A stretch of DNA of 64,000 bases from Amycolatopsis sp. NBC_01480. GTDB taxonomy: Bacteria > Actinomycetota > Actinomycetes > Mycobacteriales > Pseudonocardiaceae. The notes below the pieces were generated by a model, which saw nothing but the letters and a program-made list of their open reading frames with translations, ran no database searches and was not told the DNA's origin. Numbering within the stretch: the stretch's first letter is position 1; each line of letters opens with the position of its first letter. Of the stretch, positions 47,483-56,128 are shown in pieces. Where the stretch lies: NCBI RefSeq assembly GCF_036227205.1, contig NZ_CP109442.1, positions 4,588,001 through 4,652,000 on the forward strand. Reading direction: 5' to 3'. A program made the position numbers and the translations under genes.

Positions 47483-49534
47483 ATGGTGATCAGGCCAACA
47501 TCGGGCAGAGCCAGGAGGCGGACGCCCGGCGTCCTCGCCGCCGCGGCGCTGCTGCTGCCGGTGATGCTGTCGGCGAGCCAGGTCCCGGCCGCCTCGGCGG
47601 ACCCCGCCCCGGCCCCAGCGGCCCAGCCGGCTCAACTGGCCCAGAAGCCGTACATGGGCTGGAGCAGCTGGAGCCTCGAATCGACGAAGAACCCGGGCGT
47701 CATCCCGTCCGGGGAAGCCTGGCTGACCGAGAAGAACGTGGTGCAGCAGGCCGACATCCTGGCCTCGAAGTTCAAGCAGCACGGCTACGACCACGTGAAC
47801 CTCGACGCGGGCTGGCTCGGCTCCTTCGACCAGTACGCCCGCCCGGTCGTCGACGCCGCGAAGTTCCCCCACGGCATGAAGTACATCGCCGACTACGTGC
47901 ACGGGAAGGGCCTGAAACTCGGCTCCTACCTCGCGGTCGGCCTCGACATGAAGGCCTACAACGGCGGCAATTCCCCGATTTTCGGCACCACCGACTGCCA
48001 CACCCGCGACCTGGTCTACCCCGATCTGCGCCAGACCAGCGGCTGGGACAACCAGTCGTACCAGATCGACTTCGCCACCCCGTGCGCCCAGGCGTACATC
48101 CAGTCCGAGGCGGACCAGCTCGCGAGCTGGGGCGTGGACTTCCTGAAGCTGGACGGCGTCGGCCCCGGCTCGTTCCGCGGCGGCCCGCAGTACGACAACA
48201 CCGCCGACGTGCGGGCGTGGTCCGCGGCGCTGAAGAAGACCGGGCGGCCGATCGAGTTCATCCTGTCCTGGTCGCTGAGCCACGAGCGGATGGACGTGTG
48301 GAAGCCGAACGCCGACGGCTGGCGCATCGACACCGACGTCGAGTGCTACTGCGACACCCTGGTCACCTGGAACAATTCGGTGAAGGGCCGCTGGAACGAC
48401 GTCGTCCAGTACATCCCCGACGCCGGCCCGGGCAACTGGAACAACCTCGACTCCCTCGACGTCGGCAGCGGCAAAATGGACGGCATCACCGAGGCCGAGC
48501 GGCAGAGCTACATGACGTTGTGGGCCATCGAATCCGCGCCGCTGTACCTCGGTGACGACCTGACCCAGCTCGACGACTACGGCGTCAAGCTGCTCACCAA
48601 CGACGAGGTCATCGCCGTCGACCAGGCCGGGGTGCCGGCCAAGCCGGTGAGCCAGACGGGCGACCAGCAGGTCTGGTACACCCGCAACGCCGACGGCAGT
48701 TACACCGTGGCGCTGTTCAACCTCGGTTCGGCGCCGGCGAAGGTGACCGCGGACTTCGGCGACTTCGGCCTCACCGGCCCGGCCAAGGCGCGTGACCTGT
48801 GGAGCCACCAGGAATTGGGGCTGCAGAACGGTTCCTTCAGCGCCACCCTGCCGGTGCACGGCTCGAAGCTGCTGCGTCTCGCGCCGCTGAACCCGACGCA
48901 GATCCCGGCGCCGGCCGTCGTCCACGGCACCGCTTCGACGCCGTCCGGCATCTCGCTGGCCTGGGACGGTTCGGGGAGCAAAGCCACCGGTTACGACGTG
49001 TTCTCCGGTGGCCGGAAGGTCGCCTCGGCCACTGGCACGAGCACGACGGTGAGCGGCCTCAAGCCCTCGACGTCGTACGGCTTCACGGTGGTGGCGCGTG
49101 ACCGGTTCGGCCGCAGCTCGGCGCCGAGCACCGCGGTGTCGTACGTGACACCGAGTGCGAGCGGGCCGGTGGTCTACGAGGCCGAGGCAGGCAGCCCCGG
49201 CGGCGGCGCGAGCGTCTCCGACTGCACGTGTTCGGGCGGCAAGAAGGTCGGCAACGTCGGCGGCAGCGGACTGCTGACGTTGAACAACATCAAGGCGGAC
49301 AAGGAAGGCACCTACCTGGTCCGGCTGGGCTACGTCGACGGCGACACCAGCCGCACGGCCGTGGTCACGGTCAATGGCAGCTCGTTCAAGCTGCCGGTGC
49401 CGGGCACGAACGACAGCGACTGGAGCACCGCCCGGACCATCACGGTGCCGGTGTACCTGATGGCCGGGAACAACCAGGTCATCTTCGGCAACCCCAGCGA
49501 GAGCTCGTTCGACGTCGACCAGATCACCGTGTAG
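47483..49534 (+). CDS. Secreted GH27 alpha-galactosidase-like enzyme with FN3 and CBM
   Basis: A 683-residue exported enzyme. ATG 47483 has AAAGGAG and opens a signal peptide (cleavage near ASADPA). The GH27 barrel spans about 55-400: PYMGWSSWS start, HVNLDAGW, and the nucleophile Asp224 in FLKLDGVG. WRIDTDVECYCD carries the probable acid/base region. An all-beta domain is followed by a fibronectin type III domain (about 480-560) and a C-terminal CBM35/CBM6-like module (YEAEAGSPGGGASVSDC to the end). Release of terminal alpha-galactose from plant or microbial glycans is expected. Single gene; a repeated hairpin follows. Confidence 0.88.
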   Translation: MVIRPTSGRARRRTPGVLAAAALLLPVMLSASQVPAASADPAPAPAAQPAQLAQKPYMGWSSWSLESTKNPGVIPSGEAWLTEKNVVQQADILASKFKQHGYDHVNLDAGWLGSFDQYARPVVDAAKFPHGMKYIADYVHGKGLKLGSYLAVGLDMKAYNGGNSPIFGTTDCHTRDLVYPDLRQTSGWDNQSYQIDFATPCAQAYIQSEADQLASWGVDFLKLDGVGPGSFRGGPQYDNTADVRAWSAALKKTGRPIEFILSWSLSHERMDVWKPNADGWRIDTDVECYCDTLVTWNNSVKGRWNDVVQYIPDAGPGNWNNLDSLDVGSGKMDGITEAERQSYMTLWAIESAPLYLGDDLTQLDDYGVKLLTNDEVIAVDQAGVPAKPVSQTGDQQVWYTRNADGSYTVALFNLGSAPAKVTADFGDFGLTGPAKARDLWSHQELGLQNGSFSATLPVHGSKLLRLAPLNPTQIPAPAVVHGTASTPSGISLAWDGSGSKATGYDVFSGGRKVASATGTSTTVSGLKPSTSYGFTVVARDRFGRSSAPSTAVSYVTPSASGPVVYEAEAGSPGGGASVSDCTCSGGKKVGNVGGSGLLTLNNIKADKEGTYLVRLGYVDGDTSRTAVVTVNGSSFKLPVPGTNDSDWSTARTITVPVYLMAGNNQVIFGNPSESSFDVDQITV

Positions 49535-49545
49535 CGCGGGATGCC

Positions 49546-49592
49546 CTGAAGGCCACCATGAGGGACTCCGATGCCCTCATGGTGGCCTTCAG
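49546..49592. terminator. Bidirectional hairpin, copy 2 of the repeated palindrome
   Basis: CTGAAGGCCACCATGAGGG (49546-49564) and CCCTCATGGTGGCCTTCAG (49574-49592) have exactly the arms of the element at 1339-1385, with a different 9-base loop. It sits between the convergent GH27 and snapalysin genes, 12 bases after one stop and 15 bases before the other. Confidence 0.8.
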
Positions 49593-49606
49593 AGCCTTGG
49601 TTCACC

Positions 49607-50182
49607 TCAGTGGGCCAGAACCGGCAGCTCCTCGTAGATGCGCTGCTGCGGCGCTGCCGAGTTGACGCGCAAACCGTTGGCCCACAGGGAGTTCACGCGG
49701 GAGCGCTCCTGCGAGTTCGGCAGCGCGTTGGTGCACGACGGGCCGGGGCCGCCGCCCGACATCAGCTCCGAGCACGGGCCCGAGTAGTGGTCGGGCAGCC
49801 CGAGCACGTGGCCGGTCTCGTGCGCGGTGATGCGGGTGTTGTTGTACTGCTGCGCCTGGGTGTAGTCGATGAAGATGGTGCCGCTGCCGTGGCCGTCCGT
49901 CTGGGCGTACGAGCCCCGCGGGTCGTTGCCCTCGGTGTAGCGCAGCGACGCGCCCGAGGACCGTTCGACCAGCTTCACGTTCGTCACGGAGTTGTTCCAG
50001 TTGGCCGCGCCCGCGTTGATGGCGGCGCGGAAGGTCGGGGCACCGGAGGTGCTGTAGTACACCGTGGTGACCGCGGCGGCCTGCTGGCCCGTGCCCGGCG
50101 CGGCGGTGGCCGTGCCGGAGATCAGCGGGGCGGCGGCGACGGCCAGTGCGATCGCGCCGGACAGCAGAAACTTCCTCGACAT
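49607..50182 (-). CDS. Snapalysin-type secreted zinc metalloprotease (M7)
   Basis: A 191-residue small neutral protease. A signal peptide (1-28) and short propeptide precede the catalytic domain. The zinc motif is [11 protein letters not shown] at residues 121-131 (His121, His125, Asp131), with a disulfide pair in [19 protein letters not shown], as in Streptomyces snapalysin. ATG 50182 has a GAGGAGC site. Length is a little below the usual family size of about 220 residues. The LysR activator often found beside streptomycete members is absent; the neighbour is an HxlR gene. Confidence 0.92.
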   Translation of the reverse strand: MSRKFLLSGAIALAVAAAPLISGTATAAPGTGQQAAAVTTVYYSTSGAPTFRAAINAGAANWNNSVTNVKLVERSSGASLRYTEGNDPRGSYAQTDGHGSGTIFIDYTQAQQYNNTRITAHETGHVLGLPDHYSGPCSELMSGGGPGPSCTNALPNSQERSRVNSLWANGLRVNSAAPQQRIYEELPVLAH

Positions 50183-50345
50183 CGGAAAGCTCCTCAGGGG
50201 AAAGGGGAGGGAGATTTGCCTGATTTGCGCGCGCTGGGCCAAATCTAGGCAGTTTCTTCCCCTTTGTGACCCGACTTTCGTTCCGTCCGGTAACTGGTGA
50301 TTTACCAACACCTTCCCCGGGTTGACATGCTCACTCGTGCATGAG

Positions 50346-50837
50346 TCAGCCGACCGGCTCGGCCAGTGGCCGGTCGAAGTGGTGCACCCAGGTCTCGACC
50401 AGGCGCAGGTCGGCGCGTTCGAGCGCGGCACCGCAGTGGTCGCAGGCCTGGCCGGGGCGCGTTGAATGCCCGCACGGCGTGTGCACCAGCCGCATCGGCT
50501 CCGAGGCGGCGGGCGATGACGTGTGTGCGTCGCCCCAGGCCGCGATCGCGTGCAGGATCGGCAGGGTGTCGGCGCCCGCTGGGGTGAGCCGGTACTCGGC
50601 GCGGGTCCGGCCGCCGTCGCGGTACGGCACGCGGGTGAACAGGCCGGTTTCGACCATTCGGGCCAGCCGTGCCGAAAGCACGTTGTCCGCGATGCCCAGG
50701 TGCTCGCGGAACTGCTCGAATCGCGTGATGCCCGCGTGGGCGTCGCGCAGGAGCAGCAGCGTCCACGGCTCGCCGAGCACGTCGGCGCCGCGGGCGGTGG
50801 GACAGGGCGTGCCCGTCCAGTCGCTTCGACGGCCCAT
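50346..50837 (-). CDS. HxlR-family transcriptional regulator
   Basis: A 163-residue regulator. The HxlR winged helix spans about 10-100: [41 protein letters not shown], and [21 protein letters not shown]. The C-terminal part has a CGH...CDHCG set of Cys/His residues (about 121-137) that could bind zinc. It is divergent from the SDR gene, with a 15-base palindrome between, so it most likely represses the SDR and itself. Confidence 0.9.
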   Translation of the reverse strand: MGRRSDWTGTPCPTARGADVLGEPWTLLLLRDAHAGITRFEQFREHLGIADNVLSARLARMVETGLFTRVPYRDGGRTRAEYRLTPAGADTLPILHAIAAWGDAHTSSPAASEPMRLVHTPCGHSTRPGQACDHCGAALERADLRLVETWVHHFDRPLAEPVG

Positions 50838-50858
50838 CGGATCTCCTTCGCCTGCTGA

Positions 50859-50873
50859 CTTGCTTAAAGCAAG
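50859..50873. promoter_or_regulatory. HxlR operator palindrome
   Basis: CTTGCTT and AAGCAAG are perfect arms around a single A. It lies 21 bases upstream of the HxlR start and 58 bases upstream of the SDR start. A further half-match (AGCTTGCTATC) occurs at 50900-50910, near the SDR promoter. Confidence 0.7.
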
Positions 50874-50931
50874 CTTACGTCGTACCGTCGGCGCTGGCTA
50901 GCTTGCTATCAAAAAGTCAGAGGAGTTCATC

Positions 50932-51636
50932 ATGCAGATCAAGGGATCGGTCGCTTTGGTCACCGGGGCGAACCGCGGGCTGGGCCGCCGCTTCGCCGCG
51001 CAGCTGCTGGAACGGGGCGCCGCGAAGGTGTACGCCGCCGCGCGTAATCCGGAGTCCATCGACCTGCCGGGCGTGGTGCCGATCAAGCTCGACATCACCG
51101 ACCCCGCGTCGGTGCGCGCCGCGGCCGAGCTGGCCGGCGACGTCACGCTGCTGGTCAACAACGCGGGCTCGTCCACCGGCGCGTCGTTCCTCGGCGGCTC
51201 GGTCGAGGACGCCCGCCTCGAGATGGACACCCACTACTTCGGCACCCTGGTGATGGCGCGCGAGTTCGCGCCGGTGCTCGAGCGCAACGGCGGCGGCGCG
51301 ATCCTGAACGTGCTGTCGGTGCTCTCGTGGTTCACCGCGCCGCCCGTGGCCGCGTACTCCGCCGCGAAGGCCGCGGGGCTCCAGCTCACCAACGGCCTGC
51401 GCATCGAGCTCAAGGGCCAGGGCACGCAGGTCACGGCGCTGCACGTCGGTTACATGGACACCGACATGGCCGCCCACGTCGACGGTCCGAAGGCCGATCC
51501 GGCCGAGGTCGCCGCCCAGGCATTGGACGGGGTCGAGAAGGGTGAGTTCGAGGTCGTCGCGGACGAAGTGAGCCGACGCGTGCGCGCCGGTCTGTCGGGC
51601 GGCATCGCCGGACAGTACCCGCAGCTGGTGTCGTAA
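50932..51636 (+). CDS. Short-chain dehydrogenase/reductase
   Basis: A 234-residue classical SDR. TGANRGLGRRFA is the cofactor loop, with AAARNPE suggesting NADP preference. LDITDPAS and NNAGSSTG follow. The catalytic Ser is in VLSVLSW and the Tyr-Lys pair in YSAAKAAG. ATG 50932 has AGAGGAG. The divergent HxlR protein probably controls it in response to an electrophile or antibiotic-like compound. Substrate unknown. Confidence 0.9.
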   Translation: MQIKGSVALVTGANRGLGRRFAAQLLERGAAKVYAAARNPESIDLPGVVPIKLDITDPASVRAAAELAGDVTLLVNNAGSSTGASFLGGSVEDARLEMDTHYFGTLVMAREFAPVLERNGGGAILNVLSVLSWFTAPPVAAYSAAKAAGLQLTNGLRIELKGQGTQVTALHVGYMDTDMAAHVDGPKADPAEVAAQALDGVEKGEFEVVADEVSRRVRAGLSGGIAGQYPQLVS

Positions 51637-51699
51637 CGGTTGGCCGCACCCGGCGGGCCTGGCCCGCGGCCGCGCCGGGTAAGCGGTAAGAATGGGGGC

Positions 51700-52326
51700 G
51701 TGTCGGAAGAGGTCGAGGTCAGCGCCCCGCGCACGCGCAACCGGTGGGGCGAGGGCGACCGGCTGCGCGGGGAAATCCTCGACGCGGCCAGTCGCCTGCT
51801 GTCCGAGCTCGGCGGTGAAGACGGCCTGACCATCCGCGGTGTCGCGCGCGCTGTCGGCATCGCGCCCGCGAGCATCTACCAGCACTTCACCGACCGGTCC
51901 GCGCTCGTCGAAGGGTTGCTGGACTACGAGTTCTCCCGGCTGCGCGCCGAAATGGAGGCCGCCGAAGCGAGCGAAGACCCGGACGACGTCGTCGGCCGGG
52001 TCCGCGCGCTGGTCCACGCCTACTGCCAGTTCGCCATGGACAACCCCGGTCACTACCGGCTGATGACGGCCGTCGGTGCCACCCGGTCTTCGATCGAGGC
52101 GCGGCCGACGGCCTCGCTGCCGGGTGTCGTCGACCTGCTGTCGGCCGGGTTCGCGCGCTGCGACGCCGCCGGGCACCCGCTGCGGGTGCCGGCCGACCGC
52201 GCCGGCGTGATCGCGTTCGTCGGCGCGCACGGCCGCGTCGCGCTGTTCCACAACTCCCCGCGGCGCGCGACGGCGGACACCGTGCTGCCGTTCGTCGACG
52301 AGCTCGTCTCGCTCGTTTTCGCCTGA
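51700..52326 (+). CDS. TetR family transcriptional regulator
   Basis: A 208-residue regulator starting at GTG 51700. The HTH spans residues about 22-65 (RGEILDAASRLLSELGGEDG, then RGVARAVGIAPASIYQHFTDR). A TetR_C-type effector domain follows (VRALVHAYCQFAMDNPGHYRLM, AFVGAHGRVALFHNSP). It precedes the P450-ferredoxin pair by 150 bases on the same strand and is the best candidate to control it. That gap contains AACA-TG-TGTT and neighbouring A/T-rich sequence, possibly an operator. Confidence 0.88.
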   Translation: MSEEVEVSAPRTRNRWGEGDRLRGEILDAASRLLSELGGEDGLTIRGVARAVGIAPASIYQHFTDRSALVEGLLDYEFSRLRAEMEAAEASEDPDDVVGRVRALVHAYCQFAMDNPGHYRLMTAVGATRSSIEARPTASLPGVVDLLSAGFARCDAAGHPLRVPADRAGVIAFVGAHGRVALFHNSPRRATADTVLPFVDELVSLVFA

Positions 52327-52476
52327 GCCAGGGCGTTTTCTCCGGTTTCACCCCACCTGCTCTCGGCCGTAATGGTGATCTAGGTCGCGAGGGTGGCGAA
52401 CTCTCCACCAGATTGCCTAACATGTGTTCAGTAAGTGTCCGAACAATCGTTTGGTGACTCTGTGTAGGAGGCATGA

Positions 52477-53688
52477 ATGTCGGAGGCCCTGTCCGACGCG
52501 CCCGAGTTCCCGATGGCGCGAGGGCGCAGCCCATTCGACCCGCCGCCGGAGCTCGACCGCCGGTTGCACGACGAACCGGTGTCCCGGGTGAAGATCTGGG
52601 ACGGCAGTGAGCCGTGGCTGTTCACCCGCTACGAAGACGTCCGGGCGATGCTCGCCGACGCGCGGGTCAGCGCCGACACGGAGCTGCCCGGCTACCCGCC
52701 CCAGACGGCCGGCATCCGGGCCCGCCGCAAGCGCGCCAAGTCGTTCATCACCATGGACGAGCCGGAGCACGGCGCCCAGCGCCGGCTGCTGACCGGCGAC
52801 TTCATGGTGAAGAAGGTGGAGCGGCTGCGGCCGCGCATCCAGAAGATCGTCGACGACCTGATCGACGACATGCTGGCCGGCCCGAAGCCCGTCGACCTGG
52901 TGCAGGCCTTCGCATTGCCGGTGCCGTCGCTGGTGATCTGCGAGCTGCTCGGCGTGCCGTACGAGGACCGCGCGCTCTTCCACCGGATCAGCAAGATCCT
53001 GGTCTCCCGCGACGCGACGCCGGCGGAATCGGTGGCCGCGCTGGAGGAACTGCTCGCGTACCTCGGCGGGCTGGTCAAGAAGAAGCTGACCGACCCGGGT
53101 GACGACGTGCTGAGCAAGCTCGCGACCGAGCAGGTGGCGACCGGCGCGATGACCGTCGAGGACGTCGCGGCGATGGGGCAGCTGCTCCTGGTCGCGGGGC
53201 ACGAGACCACGGCCAACATGATCACGCTCGGCACCACGGCGCTGCTGGAGCACCCGGACCAGCTGGACCTGGTCCGCGACGGCGACACCGCGCTGATCGC
53301 CAACGCCGTGGAGGAGCTGCTGCGCTACCTCACCATCGTCCACACCGGACGGCGGCGCGTGGCGCTGGAGGACATGGAGATCGGCGGCCAGACGGTCCGC
53401 AAGGGCGAGGGCCTGATCGGCGCCTCGGACATCGCGAACCGCGACGCCGGCGCGTTCCCGGACCCGGACAAGCTCGACGTCACCCGTAAGGCCCGCCACC
53501 ACGTGGCGTTCGGCTACGGCGTGCACCAGTGCCTGGGCCAGCCGCTGGCCCGGGTCGAGCTGCAAGTCGTGTACAGCACGCTGTACCGCCGCATTCCGAC
53601 GCTGAAGCTCGCCGCGCCGGTCGAAGACCTGAAGTTCAAGCACGACATGGTCGTCTACGGGGTGCACGAGCTCCCCGTGACCTGGTGA
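52477..53688 (+). CDS. Cytochrome P450 (CYP105-like)
   Basis: A 403-residue class I bacterial P450, a heme monooxygenase needing ferredoxin and reductase. The I-helix motif is AGHETT at 240-245, the ExxR motif is EELLR (279-283) and the heme loop is FGYGVHQCLG with Cys352. The opening (PEFPMARGRSPFDPPPE) resembles CYP105. ATG 52477 has a strong AGGAGG. A ferredoxin gene follows after 19 bases. Typical roles are xenobiotic or antibiotic oxidation; no biosynthetic cluster is visible nearby, so a detoxification or tailoring role is open. Confidence 0.93.
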   Translation: MSEALSDAPEFPMARGRSPFDPPPELDRRLHDEPVSRVKIWDGSEPWLFTRYEDVRAMLADARVSADTELPGYPPQTAGIRARRKRAKSFITMDEPEHGAQRRLLTGDFMVKKVERLRPRIQKIVDDLIDDMLAGPKPVDLVQAFALPVPSLVICELLGVPYEDRALFHRISKILVSRDATPAESVAALEELLAYLGGLVKKKLTDPGDDVLSKLATEQVATGAMTVEDVAAMGQLLLVAGHETTANMITLGTTALLEHPDQLDLVRDGDTALIANAVEELLRYLTIVHTGRRRVALEDMEIGGQTVRKGEGLIGASDIANRDAGAFPDPDKLDVTRKARHHVAFGYGVHQCLGQPLARVELQVVYSTLYRRIPTLKLAAPVEDLKFKHDMVVYGVHELPVTW

Positions 53689-53707
53689 TCGGTTCGGGAG
53701 GAAAGTC

Positions 53708-53902
53708 ATGAAGGTGGTCATCGACCAGGACCGGTGCGTCGGGGCGGGGCAGTGCGTCCTGGCCGCGCCGGAGGTGTTCGACCAGCGCGAAGAGGACGGC
53801 ATCGTCGTGCTGCTGCAGGAGAACCCGCCCGAGGAGCTGCACGCGCAGGTCCGCGAGGCGGCCCAGATCTGCCCGGCGCTGGCCATCGAGCTGGCCGACT
53901 GA
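53708..53902 (+). CDS. Ferredoxin, 3Fe-4S type, partner of the P450
   Basis: A 64-residue ferredoxin. DQDRCVGAGQC carries the first two cysteines, with the middle Cys position replaced by Ala (CxxxxxC), and QICPALAIEL carries the last, the three-cysteine 3Fe-4S pattern of P450-linked ferredoxins. ATG 53708 has GGGAGGAAAG. It is co-transcribed with the P450 and should hand it electrons. The reductase is not adjacent; the flavin/iron-sulfur reductase at 56121-57047 is a possible but unproven donor. Confidence 0.93.
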   Translation: MKVVIDQDRCVGAGQCVLAAPEVFDQREEDGIVVLLQENPPEELHAQVREAAQICPALAIELAD

Positions 53903-53917
53903 GCAACGGTTCCCGGT

Positions 53918-53946
53918 GGGCGGGCGGCCACGGCGGCCGTCCGTCC
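53918..53946. terminator. Hairpin after the ferredoxin gene
   Basis: GGGCGGGCGGCC and GGCCGTCCGTCC can form a 12-base stem (two G-T pairs) around ACGGC, 15 bases after the ferredoxin stop. There is no T-run, so the call rests on position and stem length. Confidence 0.5.
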
Positions 53947-54081
53947 ATTGTGGTTGGTGCCGGTCCGTGACCTCGGGCCCCGGATTCTCCCGGTGGGGTG
54001 ACGCTCGTCCGGGGAATGTCGTGGCCGGGCCCGCGCTGGCTAGGGTGACTCGTCCTGTTGCCGGGGAAGGGAACTCCCGCC

Positions 54082-54603
54082 GTGTCGTTTCGCCGTTGTG
54101 TGACAGTGCTTTTCCTCGGGCCGGCGCTGCTGGCCGGTGCCGCCGGGACGGCTTCCGCGTCCATCGCGCCGATGCCGCCTTCGCCGGCCCGCTGTGCCGC
54201 CGTCGGCGAGGTGGCCGAGCAGCTTCGTTCCGATGTGGACACCATCGTCGACGGGATGGGCAGCAACCCGAACGCGACCGCCGCCCCGGCATCGCGGGCG
54301 TTCCAGAAGGCCACCTTCTCGCTGCCGGCCGCTCCCGGCGCCACCTGCCCGGCCGACGGGGCGGCGTCGGCGGCCGTCGTCGGCTCGATCTTCGGTTACG
54401 TCGGCGCGGTCAACCACTTCGCGGCCACCCAGACGCCGACCGTCAGCCTCGTCGTCGATCCCAGTGTGAGCAGCTTCGTCACCGCTCTGCAGACCGCGGC
54501 CCCGGCCACCTTCACCAGCGTCACCCGGTCCGTCACCCCGGAGATGCGCGGCGAGCTGCTGCAGGGCAAGTACGTGCTGACGGCCGCCACGCTGGGTCTC
54601 TGA
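54082..54603 (+). CDS. Secreted protein of unknown function
   Basis: A 173-residue exported protein starting at GTG 54082, just after GGGAAGGGAA. The signal peptide covers residues 1-27 (hydrophobic TVLFLGPALLAGAAG, cleavage near ASAS). The mature part is Ala/Thr/Ser/Pro-rich, with two cysteines (PARCAAV and ATCPAD) that could pair. A stretch SSFVTALQTAAPATFTSVTR shows no known motif. I do not recognise a family. It stands between the ferredoxin terminator and a TetR gene. Confidence 0.7.
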   Translation: MSFRRCVTVLFLGPALLAGAAGTASASIAPMPPSPARCAAVGEVAEQLRSDVDTIVDGMGSNPNATAAPASRAFQKATFSLPAAPGATCPADGAASAAVVGSIFGYVGAVNHFAATQTPTVSLVVDPSVSSFVTALQTAAPATFTSVTRSVTPEMRGELLQGKYVLTAATLGL

Positions 54604-54655
54604 ACGCGGGGCCCCTTATCGTGTAAGGAGTCGTTCGAGGGGTGAGGAGCCGTCC

Positions 54656-55441
54656 GTGGTCGTGTTCGCCGGTCAGGGTGACGCTCGTCGTTCGATGGAG
54701 CTGTTGTGGCGCACGGGGGTCGCGGCCAAGACGGCCCCCGGGCCGAAGCCGGGCCTGAGCGTCGCCCTCATCGTGTCCGCCGCCATCGAGATCGCCGACG
54801 CCGACGGCATGGCCGCGCTGTCCATGCGCGCGGTCGGCGATCGGCTGGGGCGCACCGCGATGGCGCTGTACACGTACGTGCCCGGCAAGAGCGAGCTGAT
54901 CGACCTGATGTACGACCACGTGCTCGGCGAGCTGCGCGAGGACCACGACCTCTCGTCCGGCTGGCGGCCCGCGGTGCTCGAGCTGGCGCGGGAGCTGGGG
55001 GAGTTCCACCTCCGGCACTCGTGGCTGCTGCAGGTGTCGTACGCGCGGCCGGTGCTGGGGCCGGGGGAGTTCCGGATGCAGCAGCTCGTGCTGCGGGTGC
55101 TGCTGGCGACGGGGCTGCCGCCCGCCCGGGTGCGCTGGATCGTCGGCGCGCTGCTGAACGTCGTGCGCGGTTCGGTCCAGCCCGCCGCCGAATCCCGCCA
55201 GGCCGCGCGCGAGACCGGACTGTCGGAAGAGGACTGGTGGTACTCGCGCTCGGCGTTGCTGGGCGAGCTGGTCCCGGACTTCGCCGAGCGGTACCCGCTG
55301 GTCGCGCGCCTCGGCGAGGGCCAGACCCCGCCGCCGTCGGGCACCGGGTCCTACCTGGAACGCGAGGCCTGGCGCAGCCTGGACGCCGGTGTGGAACTCC
55401 TGCTGGACGGCATCGAGACGGCCATCGCCCGCGAGGTCTGA
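54656..55441 (+). CDS. TetR family regulator with tetracycline-repressor-like C-terminal domain
   Basis: A 261-residue regulator (GTG 54656). After an unusually long N-terminal arm of about 35 residues, the HTH is at about 35-80 (SVALIVSAAIEIADADGMAALSM, then RTAMALYTYVPGKSELIDLM). The large C-terminal domain includes ARPVLGPGEFRMQQLVLRVLL and YLEREAWRSLDAGVELLLDG. No adjacent target is obvious: the next gene is convergent. The start could instead be ATG 54695 (SMELLWRTG in frame), which would shorten the arm. Confidence 0.85.
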   Translation: MVVFAGQGDARRSMELLWRTGVAAKTAPGPKPGLSVALIVSAAIEIADADGMAALSMRAVGDRLGRTAMALYTYVPGKSELIDLMYDHVLGELREDHDLSSGWRPAVLELARELGEFHLRHSWLLQVSYARPVLGPGEFRMQQLVLRVLLATGLPPARVRWIVGALLNVVRGSVQPAAESRQAARETGLSEEDWWYSRSALLGELVPDFAERYPLVARLGEGQTPPPSGTGSYLEREAWRSLDAGVELLLDGIETAIAREV

Positions 55442-55453
55442 GCCCGTCGCCGG

Positions 55454-56128
55454 TCAGACCAGGTTGGCTCGATAGTCCGCCTCGGCGATCTCCCGGATGG
55501 AGCCGACCGAGCCGCCGAGCGCGTCGGCCATCTTGGCGGCCTCCTGGGCGATCATCAGGTTGTAGAAGCCGCCGCCGAGGGTGAGGGCTTCGGTGAGGCC
55601 GCGGTCGTCACCCTCCCAGAGGTGGGCGCGGATCAGGGCCTTGCCGCACTGGGTGAAGGCCTCCTCGACGCGCACGACGGTGGCCAGCAGCGCCGGTTTG
55701 CCGCCCGCGCTCAGCTGGCGCAGCAAAGCGGGGTCGTCGGAAACCGTGGCGCGGCCGTTGACCCGCAGGGTTTCCCGCATGCCCGGCACGAAGAACAGCA
55801 GCGCGACGGACGGGTTGCGCAGGATGTTCTCGAACGAGTCGGCCAGCCGGTTGCCCGGCCTCTCGGGCAGGGCGAGCGTCCACGGGTCCAGCACCTTCAC
55901 CGAGCCCGGCGGGTCGCCCTTCGGGCTGATGTCCAAATTGGACTCCGCGTCGGTGGTGGCGAGGCAGAAGAACGTGCTGTGCGCGATGAACCGCACCAGG
56001 AACTCGCCCAGCACCGGTTCTTTCTTCTCGGCGATGAACCGCATCGGCTCGCCGATGATCTCGCGCAGCCGGGCGTGGCCGATGCCCGGGTAGTCGTCGG
56101 CGGCGGTGTGGGCGGGGACGTCAGACAT
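55454..56128 (-). CDS. Pyridoxamine 5'-phosphate oxidase-family FMN-binding protein
   Basis: A 224-residue split-barrel flavin-binding protein (MSMEG_1061-like). The barrel includes FLVRFIAHSTFFCLATTDAESNLDISPKG (abbreviated), FENILRNPSVALLFFVPG, and TLRVNGRATVS. ATG 56128 lies within the end of the oxidoreductase gene (8-base overlap), so it is co-expressed with it. Such proteins reduce or bind flavins, F420 or similar; the specific substrate is unknown. Paired with an iron-sulfur flavin reductase under the same operators, it probably works in the same oxidation pathway. Confidence 0.87.
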   Translation of the reverse strand: MSDVPAHTAADDYPGIGHARLREIIGEPMRFIAEKKEPVLGEFLVRFIAHSTFFCLATTDAESNLDISPKGDPPGSVKVLDPWTLALPERPGNRLADSFENILRNPSVALLFFVPGMRETLRVNGRATVSDDPALLRQLSAGGKPALLATVVRVEEAFTQCGKALIRAHLWEGDDRGLTEALTLGGGFYNLMIAQEAAKMADALGGSVGSIREIAEADYRANLV

